Origin: Phytopythium helicoides
Lineage: Eukaryota; Oomycota; Peronosporomycetes; Pythiales; Pythiaceae
DNA: 64,000 nt
Direction: 5' to 3'
Assembly (NCBI GenBank): GCA_024867545.1
Contig: JANFNE010000067.1
Coordinates: forward strand, 1 to 64,000
Positions 11,764 through 20,758 of this stretch are shown one piece after another. Every line of letters starts with the position of its first letter. Position 1 is the stretch's first letter. Made by a program: the position numbers and the translations under genes. The notes beneath the pieces were generated by a model that saw nothing but the letters and a program-made list of their open reading frames with translations, was not told the DNA's origin and did no database searches.

Positions 11764-13450
11764 ACCCTAAACCCTAAACCCTACTAAACCCTACTCGTAA
11801 AATACGGGTTTATTACGGTCCGAATCAAGAAAATTACGGCAACAAATGCAAACAAAACCCGGTAATTTACCTAATATTACGGCACCACGGAACCCCGAAT
11901 GAACGTTCATTCCGCATAGTATATATATAGACGTAGCAATCAGCCTCACACCTATATGATGTTCATGCCTATCATTATGTTGTCTCATACTCGCCGCGCC
12001 TCCGACGCTCTTCACACATCCGCATACCATTCTCGATCACTATGTTTCATTGTTCCTCTTACCGTCTGCACAACACCATCACATGCGTCATCAAACACTC
12101 ATTGCTCTACAATCTTCTTCAATTATACTCTACTTCACTTCAGACATCAACATTTACTGTCTAACCACAATGTGCTCAACATCATTGATTTCCATCATCA
12201 TATATGATACAGACTCGCGACAGCACGTACTCATGCTAGTGCACACATCACAGTTCAGCTGACACACCAGCGCCGACATGGTGTTCGTTCATTTCTACTC
12301 GGTTGAAAACAAGATTCGCTCTGCATGATCAAGTCGAATTCCAATCGCTCTGGCTACACACAGTTCATTGCAATATACAAAGCATCAAGCACAGCACATA
12401 TTTGCTTCAAAATTATTATATATTGATTGTGGAAAGAGCATAGCTGCGTCTGTCAAGGCAAGTACGTCGCTATCAATCGGTGTGCTACTTCATCATGTTA
12501 TTTGCACACTTCACTGGATAGTGAATCATGTGTTTCAGTTTGGTTTACTTCATCATCATTACATGCTTCACATCAGCTCCCTTGCCGATCAACTAGGTGA
12601 GCTGTAGTAATCAATGGTGTCTCAACTCAGACACTAGATGTCACGTCTCAGTCCATTTAACCATCAAGTATTGGTCATGAAGTAGCCGTCACAGCTTGTC
12701 ATCCATCACATGTCAGTCAATTATCCATTGGTAACATCTCAAGGCGTTTGATTTCATTGCGGACCACTCAAAATGTAGGATTACAGTCGCTCATGGTAGG
12801 TTCCACATGTGGACCTTGGCTACATCAAGTTGATGAACACGTGTTGTTCTCTTATCTATTCATACTTGCCCAGTGCTATGTCAAGTTGGTTTTGTTTGCT
12901 TGATAATTGATTGTCCATCATTTGCATTTGTTTCATGTTCTGCCTGTGCATGTTTGAATTGGTACATGTGTCAGTCTTTCAGCTTACACAATGTACATTG
13001 ATGGTCACACACTTCTTGATAACAAGAACAGCGATGGCTTGTTGCTTGATTCAGAATAACTTGACTGTGTAGCATTCACATCCATCAACTTGCTACGGTG
13101 ACAGTACATGTGGTTTTACTACCCACACAATGTACAACACAACTGCCAATAATCTGGCAACATTCCAGTGACATCGTTGTTACGTACAGTATGGCTTTGT
13201 GGTAGTACCGTGGGTGAGGTTTCGCTTTTGTATAGGATGTTATACCCGTGGGCAATTATACTTGAAATTTGTATTGAAAGTGGCAGGACATTGCGCGAGG
13301 GCAGGATATTGGGCAATTATACTTGAAATTTTTATTGAAAATGGCAGGACATTGGGTCCGAGGAGGGTTGCCCAATGTCCTGCCATTTTCAATACAAATT
13401 TCAAGTATAATTGCCCAATGTCCTGCCCTGATTAGGGACCCTAAACCCTA
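11764..13450. repeat. Subtelomeric tandem unit 8 (variant leader)
   Basis: Last unit. Its first 170 bp differ from every other unit. At 11796-11930 is a unique AT-rich segment that includes a 16-bp perfect palindrome at 11897-11912 and a short (TA)n run. Normal unit sequence resumes at about 11935. It ends in a type A hairpin and a CCCTAAACCCTA stub that abuts the accessory island. Confidence 0.85.
13299..13428. repeat. Unit 8 terminal inverted repeat (type A)
   Basis: Arms 13299-13356 and 13371-13428 pair over 58 bp with two mismatches. The loop is 13357-13370. Confidence 0.95.
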
Positions 13451-14517
13451 TGACCAACACCCAGTGGCCCGTGATAGAGCATTCACCCCAGCCTCAGGAT
13501 CTTGCTTCTTCACGTGAGAGCACAAACCAGACAACGTCGTCGCGTTGATCTTGATGTATGCAGCAGTGTGGCTGGTGGCGACTGGAAACAACGAGAACGC
13601 CCGCACGCCCTTGATACTCGTTCCTTCGTTCTCATCGATGTGATCTTCCACCACTCGTTGGAACTTCCAGAGGAGTCGGATGTAGAACGCGATCTTGTTC
13701 TTGTCCGTGATGCGACTCGGCCATGGTATCTATTCTTCACACCAGTCCACGTTGTTTGGAGTCAGCAACGCTCGAAGTTCTCTGACTTCCGTACGTTCTG
13801 TCGGGTCGGTGGTGTAGCAGCCACGAAGGACGTCATTCCCCGTGGTGTTCGGGTAGTTCACCTTAATTTATGCACGAAGTCGATGCCGAAAGTGTTCCCG
13901 AAGCATGACCTCCGCGTTCACGACCATCTGCTGTCGGAGCTCTTGCTTCATGTTGGGGAGTCCGAGTTGATGCTTGATCTCCTTCAAAGTTGTTGCCCTA
14001 CCAGCTCGGTAGATCTCGATGGTCTTCCACAGCACTGGATCCTTACTCTCGATGTTGTGAGTGTGTGTTGTGCTCGATACGCCGGCGCAACAGAGGTCGA
14101 CGAACGTTGCGTCGTAAGACGGAAGGTCGATGCATTCTTCCAGGCAACGCAGCGTATGAAAATTGACGAGGTGCCAGACCTCCAGCTGGATCTGCTTCAT
14201 CCATCGAACGCAGTCGCGAATCTGCTCACGAAGGTCGGGGTCGGGACAGATGGTCTTGAGTCGACATGTGACACTGCAGTACTGCTTGCCCTTCTTGAAC
14301 TCGTTCTCGAGCACGGTACCCGGAGATTTCTTGCGGACGGCAGACTCCTTCTCCTCACGAATTTTTTCTTGCGCAGTCTTCGCAGATATTTTCTTGGGCT
14401 TCTTGGTCTCCTTGGTTTGCCAGACTTGGGGCGGACTCACAGACGCGCGAGCCTGGGTGTGAACTCTTCAAAGTCGGAGTCAGAGTCGTCTGGTGATCGT
14501 TTGCGTCTGGTTGCCAT
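13451..14517 (-). pseudogene. Truncated TnpB/Fanzor-like N-terminal gene remnant
   Basis: On the minus strand an ATG at 14517 starts a basic, charged leader of 26 codons that ends at a TGA near 14437. The long frame (14440-13868) is in a neighbouring frame. It has a lysine-rich start, then a cysteine-containing stretch with CRLKTICPDP and a helical stretch ending HTLRCLEE. The same frame continues past a TAA at about 13868 and a TAG at about 13733, with coherent protein text including GVRAFSLFPVATS, until the subtelomeric array cuts it off. No C-terminal RuvC-like or zinc-ribbon part remains. The general look recalls the N-terminal half of eukaryotic TnpB/Fanzor proteins. That assignment is pattern recall, not a database match. 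The open plus-strand frame across it is an antisense shadow. Confidence 0.45.
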
Positions 14518-14707
14518 GGTGGCAGTCGATGAATAAAAAAAGCATCGCACAGAACTTCATGACAAGTTGCAGATCGTAATACTGACTTCAAGGCAATTGT
14601 GATAACGCTGATTGGCTAAAAACATTGTGAGTCATTACCGATAAAATATTACTAAAATCGCCATTTGAGGGGTGGACATTCTCAGTGCCCCTTATAATAT
14701 AATACAG

Positions 14708-15696
14708 ATGGCTCGGCACACGCTGACCCGACTAACGACCATGCTTCCAGTGGAAGACCAAGAGCTCTTCGACTTCTACGACAAGGCGCGGCGTACCTTT
14801 TGGACTGAAGACGAGGTCGACCTCAAGAACGACGTCGTGCAGTGAAAGAAGAGCCTCGCGAATAACGAGCGCCACTTCCTGATCCACGTGCTCGGATTTT
14901 TCGTGCAGTCCGACCAGATCGTGAACATCAATCTCTCCGATCGGTTCCTCAAAGACATCGAGACAATCCCCGACCGCTACCGCAAGTATGCACGACTCTT
15001 CTACAACTTCCAAATGTCCATTGAGGGCATCCACACGCTCTCCTACGAGCAGATTATCAACGAGTCCGTCCCTGACCCGGAACAGTACACGTTCTTTAAG
15101 CAGTCCATCGCAAACGTCCCAGCAATCGCGAGGATGACCAACTGGGCGGCGCAATTGATCTCCGACCAAGAGAGCGACTACCCGTACCGCCTCATCGCCT
15201 CTGCTATCCTTGAGGGAGTCTTCTTCAGCGGGAGCTTCTGTGCCATCTTCTGGGTCGAGCAGAGGAACCTGCTTGGTGGCCTCGCTCAGTACAATAAGTT
15301 CATCTCGCGAGACGAGCGCTTGCACCACGACTTCGTGCTTTGCCTCTTCCGGAAGCTCCGAGACGACCCCAGCGTGCCCTTTCAGTGCTCGGAGGAGACG
15401 GTCGTTGCGATGATGAAGGAGGCCGTGGAGATCGAATGCGAGTTCATTAACGTCAGCATCTCCTGCTCGTTGATCGGCATGGACACCAAGAAGATGAGCC
15501 AGTACATCAGGTTCGTCGCCGACAGGCTGCTCGCCGCATCGGCATGGTGCCTGTCTACGATGTCGACAACCCATTCCCGTTCATGACTCCACTCGGCATG
15601 GTGGACAAGTCCAATTTCTTCGAGCAGCGAGAGACCGTCTACAGCAAGGCCGAAGACAGCGTCACTGCATACGACTCAGGTGCAGAGGACTTCTAG
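14708..15696 (+). pseudogene. Ribonucleotide reductase small subunit (class I R2), broken
   Basis: Intronless copy of the R2 beta subunit, which houses the di-iron tyrosyl radical used to make deoxyribonucleotides. Counting from the ATG at 14708, the iron ligands and radical tyrosine are all visible: D38 in WTEDEVD, E106 and H109 with Y113 in EGIHTLSY, E169 in ILEGVFF, and E203/H206 in SRDERLHH. Two lesions break it. Codon 46 is TGA where the family has tryptophan, and one base is lost near 15533-15540. The true C-terminus (NPFPFM, then a NFFEQR motif and an acidic DF-ending tail) therefore lies in another frame up to the TAG at 15694-15696. Length (about 329 codons) is normal for R2. The sequence is divergent, so it may come from a large DNA virus or from an old host paralogue. 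Confidence 0.85.
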
Positions 15697-16096
15697 GTGC
15701 TTGGTTGGCTTTTTTTATATGAAGGGTTCAAGTGTAACAACCATATGCTCAGTGCGAATGTCTGATCGCCCACCGTGTGCAATTCGATCACCTCACGATC
15801 AAGAAGTCAATCTCCCTCGCCATCTTCTCAGTCGCCCACTCCAGTTCCCGAGTTCACATTCCACACTGGCGTCTTTCTTAGCAACCTCACACTGGACGAT
15901 CACCTTCGATGGATTTTCTACTACGGCGCCCATCCCCTATGGGCATACCTACAACGAGGAATTTATTTATTTAAGTGGGCTATTTCGGTCTTTCAAAATC
16001 TAATTGGGTATCCAGTAGCCAATTATAATTGGATATCAGATACGATCTAAATTTAACAATTGAACCACACTGACCTTCCACTTCTCATTTTTAAAG
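15697..16096 (+). other. Intergenic stretch with a possible broken small ORF
   Basis: An ATG at 15758 opens a short frame. A neighbouring frame (15775-16050) reads as a serine-rich leader followed by a hydrophobic/aromatic part containing LRWIFYYGAHPLWAYL. The two could be one small gene with a frame break. Nothing is recognisable by family. The last 70 bases before the RING gene are AT-rich and may hold its promoter. Confidence 0.25.
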
Positions 16097-16636
16097 ATGG
16101 TTTCGACGTCAACGCGCGCTCGCTGTCCTGTTTGTGGGGTGATGCTTGCCCGCGCAAGCCTTCGTGCACATATTGGCCGTCGCTCATGCCTGGAGCGACG
16201 GTACCCAGCTCTGCAGCAACGGCGAGTTGAGGCGGCCCGCCTTGCTAAACTAGAGTACGACCGAGAGTATTCGAAGGCGAGGCGGGACGTGCTTACAGAG
16301 CTCGCCGTGCGCGTTGCCGAGCTGGAGGGCCAAGTCGGTGCTGAAGCCCCGGCACTCCCAGCTGTAGTGGCTGTGCCTGCCGTGCTTGTGGGTGGCTCTT
16401 CACCGCCCGCCCAGTCCGCCGACACAGCTCGAGCAGCGTCGACGGCGCATGTCGACCTGACGGGCGAGACAGATGACATGTGCCCGGCATGCCAGGATAT
16501 CGTGGTGGGGCCGATTTACTTTCGGTCGTGCATCCACGTTATGTGCTCCGAGTGTCTGTCTCGCCTCGTTGCGGTGGCATGTGAGCAAGACCAACAACCA
16601 GCATGCCCGCTTTGCCGCCGCATTATCGAGTTTTAG
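16097..16636 (+). CDS. RING-finger protein with SIM-like motif (putative E3 ligase)
   Basis: Intact single-exon gene of 179 codons starting at ATG 16097. A small N-terminal zinc-finger-like motif has C10, C13, H25 and C31. A basic helical stretch with likely coiled-coil character (about residues 40-80) and an alanine/proline-rich linker follow. A C3HC4 RING fills the C-terminus with ligands C129, C132, C145, H147, C150, C153, C170 and C173. RING domains of this type recruit E2 enzymes for ubiquitin transfer. Just before the RING, at about residues 117-126, HVDLTGETDD has a hydrophobic core plus acidic flank, as in SUMO-interaction motifs. The gene is the only undamaged one among its immediate neighbours. 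RING proteins of this size occur in both hosts and large DNA viruses. The substrate is unknown. Confidence 0.8.
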   Translation: MVSTSTRARCPVCGVMLARASLRAHIGRRSCLERRYPALQQRRVEAARLAKLEYDREYSKARRDVLTELAVRVAELEGQVGAEAPALPAVVAVPAVLVGGSSPPAQSADTARAASTAHVDLTGETDDMCPACQDIVVGPIYFRSCIHVMCSECLSRLVAVACEQDQQPACPLCRRIIEF

Positions 16637-16872
16637 AAGATCGAAATACGGTGTTTTTAATTCGGCAATTTAAAATATATTTTTATAATCATTGCTCCAA
16701 TGAAATAGGTGTAAATGGAACTATTTTAAAAACAGCGAGTCGTAGGAATGTACAATTAAAAATTACACATTTGGTAGATGCTGTGAAGCCATAGAGTCGT
16801 ACGAGTGTGCGCGGCAACAATTGACATCGTGGTGAGGCGTACAAACAAGCACTATGTATTCAACTTTAAAAG

Positions 16873-17400
16873 CTAGCACTGCTGTGCCGTAGCAATGGTT
16901 GGTGCAGTTAATGATCCTACCTTCGCATTCTTACGCTTGTGTTTGGGTTTTGGACTGGGCTTCTTTCCCCGCTTACCCACTTCTTCTGGCTCCTTGATGA
17001 CGGCAGGGATTGTGAGTGTCAGGTCTTGTTTCATGACAGAAGAGCAAACCACGGGCACAAACTGATAGTTGTACGTGCTTGCAAATGCATCCTTGCTGCA
17101 CGCAGCCACGTCGAACAGCTCAGAAATATGCTTGCCATGGTGTATGGCAGCCTTGACAGCGTGAATACAGGGAAAGCCAGTATCTTGCCAAACTCTGCAC
17201 GTGCAACCGTGCTCAACAAGTTGACGGACCTCCACTGGTGTTTGTAGTTAGGGCGAGAGCTAGGGTCAGTGAATCGCACCATGTAAATACCATCCAAGCA
17301 AGGCAGAATCTCGCAGGTATCGTTGAATTCAATCATGCTGTCAAGGAGTCTTTGGTATTTGAATGTCAAATTTGTAAGCTGCGCACGTGTGTCACATGCT
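16873..17400 (-). pseudogene. Mutator-like (MULE) transposase C-terminal remnant with SWIM finger
   Basis: The minus strand encodes a SWIM-type zinc finger, CTCRVWQDTGFPCIH, in the CxC...CxH arrangement that closes many MULE transposases. A basic lysine-rich tail ends at 16873. Immediately upstream, in a different frame (about 17230-17370), is EFNDTCEILPCLDGIYMVRF, the kind of strand usually preceding the SWIM finger. A frame break near 17235 therefore separates them. The catalytic DDE part is absent here. It is a dead transposon tail inside the island. Confidence 0.65.
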
Positions 17401-17540
17401 GTTGTTGTCTCAATCGTAGCCGATGAACCATCTGCAACAGGCGTTGGGCATTGACATCCCTGACGTATGTAATACCGTAGCCAAAGACGAGCCAATCCTC
17501 CGCACGAAGATGGGCGCGAACCTCGTCGCACGTACAGTTC

Positions 17541-18238
17541 TTGCAAAGACTTCTCTCCTCATACAACGACGTGATATTTCTTATCAACAGCATTAACACT
17601 GTATTCGAGGCGTTGAAGCCAGGAGTGGAACAAAACGGCGACAAGGCGCTCATCCACCTCGCCTTCAAGCTCAATCCCAAGTTCAATTTCTTGTTCTTAG
17701 TCGATGTGGAGACTGGTGAGCCGTTAGTGACCTGTGCATCACAGTATGTGAATCCAAACAGGAGTGAAAACAACTATTTTTTTATCATACCGCAATGTTT
17801 GACCTGCAAACCAAGAAGCTCATTTGCTCGTACGTGCTCGCCCTGTTATGCGATCCTTGCATGACGAAGCACGCGATCGCAGCGAAGGTGTTATGGATGC
17901 AAAGCCTTCCATACACTCTCTCGGTCTCGATGCTCAACTCGATTGCCAGTAACACGGAGGAGATCCGGGCAACCCGACCCGAAGACGAGAAGCGCCTCAA
18001 CCAACTCGGAGAGTCTCTTCAGGAGAAGCTTCGTCAGATCGATGAAATGCTTGACGAGCGCTTCGGATCTCTCAGCACCATCGGATTCGCGGAGTACTTC
18101 AAGGCGTTCTGTGATCTGCGCGACGATATCTCGAATTCGGAGAAGGAAGAAGACGACAAAGAAGACGACGAAGAAGACGACGAAGGAGACGACGAAGGAG
18201 GGCCTCTAGCATTCGGTAATCTCAGCGATCAGAGCTAA
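17541..18238 (+). pseudogene. Unrecognised protein with acidic tail, frame broken
   Basis: Two consecutive plus-strand frames look like one protein. The first (17541 to about 17785) has a hydrophobic strand-rich part (NPKFNFLFLVDVETGEP). The second (about 17795-18238) has helical text, a coiled-coil-like stretch rich in E, R and L, and a strongly acidic tail of about 30 residues dominated by D and E. The switch falls at a run of seven T at about 17778-17784, so a one-base slip is likely. No family was recognised. Its stop codon overlaps the stop of the convergent ankyrin gene by three bases. Confidence 0.4.
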
Positions 18239-20151
18239 TGTGTTTCAATCACTATGTTGCTTGGGTGCCACATCTCCTTGATCCACGCGTGGAGAATCTC
18301 TAGTACATCTTGGTGGTCCATGAGTACAGCCGCACGCACAACTGACATGCCGTTGTGATCTATCACTTCTGTATCTGCGTTGTACGCGAGCAGCAGTGCC
18401 ACAACCTCAACGAAGCCTCCTTCGACTGCGAACATCAGTGCTGTCTTTCCCGACTGGTTAACAGCATCAATGGAAGCTCCAGTCGCAAGCAGTAGGCGCG
18501 CAGTATTGACGTGTCCGGCCGCCGATGCCGTCATGAGTGCTGTCTGCCCCCAGAACCCGCGTTCTTCAACGTTGGCGTCTCTCTCAAGCAGTACACGTGC
18601 TGTCTCCACATAGCCGCTAGTGGCGGCGAGTATCAGCCCCCCCCCCCCCCCCCCCCCCCCCCCCGGCTTATCTTGGCGCCCGCATGAAGCAGAGTACGCA
18701 CCATCACTTCGTGTCCATATTTTGAGGCAACGGCTAGCGCGGTTCCCCCGTCGTGCGCCTGTGCATCAATGTCAGCCCCCGCCTGAAGTAGAACGCTGGC
18801 CGCCTCCAGGTGTCCTGTCTGCGAAGCCACAATGAGCGCTGTTACTCCAATGTGCGACTGCGCGTTCACGGAGGCGCCGGCGTCAATCAGCGCGTGCAAC
18901 ATTTCGACACGCCCGACTGCAGCTGCAGCAATTAATGCAGTCCTCCCGTCATTCTTTCGAGAGTTAATGTCCACCTGCCCGTGTGGAGAAGCGTTCGCGC
19001 GGTGGCATCGTGCCCGCCGAAGATCGCAATCAGCAGTGCAGTCCACCCGCCGCCTATGGTCCGAGCATTGACATCTGCATTCATGGCAAGGAGTAGGCCC
19101 ACCATATTCGCGGAGCCTGCCTCGCACGCCAGCAGCAGCGCTGTGGCGCCATCGTCGGCCTCAGTGTTGACGTCTGCGCCCATAACGAGCAGCAGGCGCA
19201 CCACTGGAACGTGGCCTTGTTTGGCGGCGAGTAAGAGCGCCATGCAGTTGTCGGTGTCGCTGGCCTCTATGTTTGCGCCAGCCTCGAGGAGTACGCGCAT
19301 GGTGTCCACGTGGCCGCGCTCTGTGGCCCGCATCATGGCAGTCCAGCCCCTGACGTTCTGCGCATTGACGTCGGCGCCTTTGTTAAGCAGCACTTGTACT
19401 ATCTGCGTGTGTCCGTGTTCGGCGGCGATCATCAACGGTGTGCAGTCCGCCGGGTTTCTTGCCTTGATGTCAATGCACCGTCGTCCCGCTTGTGTTGTTC
19501 TTTCGAGGAGCAAGCGCGCCATCTCTGCATGACTATTCTGCAGTGTGAGTCCTAGATCGTTGTTGCCAGGGATGGCGCCTTTGTCGAGCAGCCGTGCAAT
19601 TTCTATCTGGTCGTGCTCTACTGCCACTGTCAGCGCTGTGCGCCATTGTCGAGGAGGATCTGTACGACATCGACAGACCAACTGAATGTGGCGGCGAGTA
19701 CTAGCGCGGTCTTTCCATCGTAGTTGGTAGCGTTGATGTGGGCATGGTTCTCTAGAAGCAGGCTCACGATATTGGAGTGACCGTACATGGCTGCGAACAT
19801 GAGTGCCGAGTTGCCGTTCACGTTAACTGCATTGTCGTCAGCGCCGTACTGGAGGAGCAAGCTTACCATTGAGGTGTTGCCTCCTCCGAGTGGCTCTCCT
19901 GTCAGGTCCTTGGTGGCCGCCATCAGCGCGGTTGTTTGACTAGAGTGGCAACCAAGCGTATTATTTGGGTCGGCGCCGTTGCTGAGCAGGACGCTGGCTA
20001 CCTCGACCTGCCCGAAGTCCACGGCACACATCAGCATGCGGCCGAGCTCCACGATACGCATCATGAGGCTCGCTTCTCTGTGTTTGAGGTGCTCGACTAG
20101 GTGGCGAACCACATCAGTGCGGCCGGTCTCCACAGCAAGTACGAAACTCAT
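18235..20151 (-). pseudogene. Ankyrin-repeat protein gene, frame-disrupted
   Basis: Minus-strand gene from ATG 20151 to TAG 18235, about 640 codons, made almost wholly of ankyrin repeats: roughly 16-18 units with TALMIAA-like and LLLxxGADVN-like cores. Ankyrin arrays bind partner proteins. No enzymatic domain or F-box is visible. The frame changes three times. Near 19,645-19,680 about ten codons of a repeat are missing. Near 18,975-18,985 one base is missing between HTG and VDIN. At 18637-18664 a run of 28 C (G on the coding strand) replaces the end of one repeat and the start of the next. The second break and the homopolymer could be sequence errors. The first is a real partial-repeat loss. 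The gene is convergent with the acidic ORF. Confidence 0.75.
18637..18664. repeat. 28-nt poly-C tract inside ankyrin gene
   Basis: Uninterrupted run of 28 C on the plus strand. It reads as polyglycine in the coding strand of the ankyrin gene and joins two reading frames. Ankyrin sequence resumes directly on both sides. Confidence 0.95.
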
Positions 20152-20419
20152 CTGTTCTTCTATTATAGGGGGAACTGAGAATGTCCTTGCCAAGAACTAG
20201 CTACCCAATAATATACAGGACTCTAGCTCTGCAAGAAGCCCACAATGACTCCTCGAGCTATCACCTGGGTGGAGAGGTTCTCGTCTTCACGATTTTTTGT
20301 CTTTGATCGCTCTTGGGCTCGTGCGAACGCTTGAGCAGGTTCACGACGATCGCCGCATTCACGTCTCGCATTTCGTTTGCTCGCAACGTAACACGACGTG
20401 ACACTTGGTCGCCTTACTT

Positions 20420-20758
20420 TCAATCCCTCTTCCGTTTCTTAGCTTCCGGAGATCCGTCATCGTCCTCTGATATATCACCAGTGAGATCAATCACCTCGGG
20501 TTCAGTAAATTCACTGTCTTGAAGTGCTGTGGAGTCTTCGCTATCTGGACGAACGAAGAAGTAAGGGGAGTCTAGCTGAGTGGAGGTCTGCTCGATGAGA
20601 GGGGAGTTTGGCTGAGTGGTCTCGATGAGAGGAGAGTCTGGTTGAGTAGAGTCGATGAGAGGGGAGTCTAGCTGAGTGGTCTCGATGAGAGGGGAATCTG
20701 GTTGAGTGGGCTCGATGAGAAGGGAGTCTGGCTGGTGTGATGATGCTACGCCCTCCAT
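20420..20758 (-). CDS. Small SIM-containing protein with 10-residue repeats
   Basis: Complete 112-codon frame starting at ATG 20758. The N-terminal half is six imperfect copies of a ten-residue unit of the form QPDSPLIETT, encoded by a 30-bp minisatellite. The C-terminal half contains EVIDLTGDISEDDD, a close match to the SUMO-interaction motif consensus with an acidic flank. It ends in KKRKRD, a likely nuclear signal. No enzymatic domain is seen. A nuclear SUMO-binding role is inference. A short open stretch at 20223-20423 continues beyond the stop in another frame and is not called. Confidence 0.5.
   Translation of the reverse strand: MEGVASSHQPDSLLIEPTQPDSPLIETTQLDSPLIDSTQPDSPLIETTQPNSPLIEQTSTQLDSPYFFVRPDSEDSTALQDSEFTEPEVIDLTGDISEDDDGSPEAKKRKRD

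Noticed and set aside
129..12607. Many 60-150 codon frames in the subtelomeric array, some recurring in four to six units
   Set aside because: They recur because the DNA is repeated. The same frames are broken in sister units, and they have no domain, signal peptide or consistent start.
1..13450. CRISPR-like array
   Set aside because: The repeats are 1.7-kb units with internal hairpins, not short repeats with unique spacers, and the genome is eukaryotic.
13502..14536. 344-codon plus-strand frame
   Set aside because: It is antisense to the minus-strand TnpB/Fanzor-like remnant, whose protein text is far more coherent even across its stops.
14732..15574. 280-codon minus-strand frame
   Set aside because: It is the antisense of the ribonucleotide reductase gene, which has all family motifs on the plus strand.
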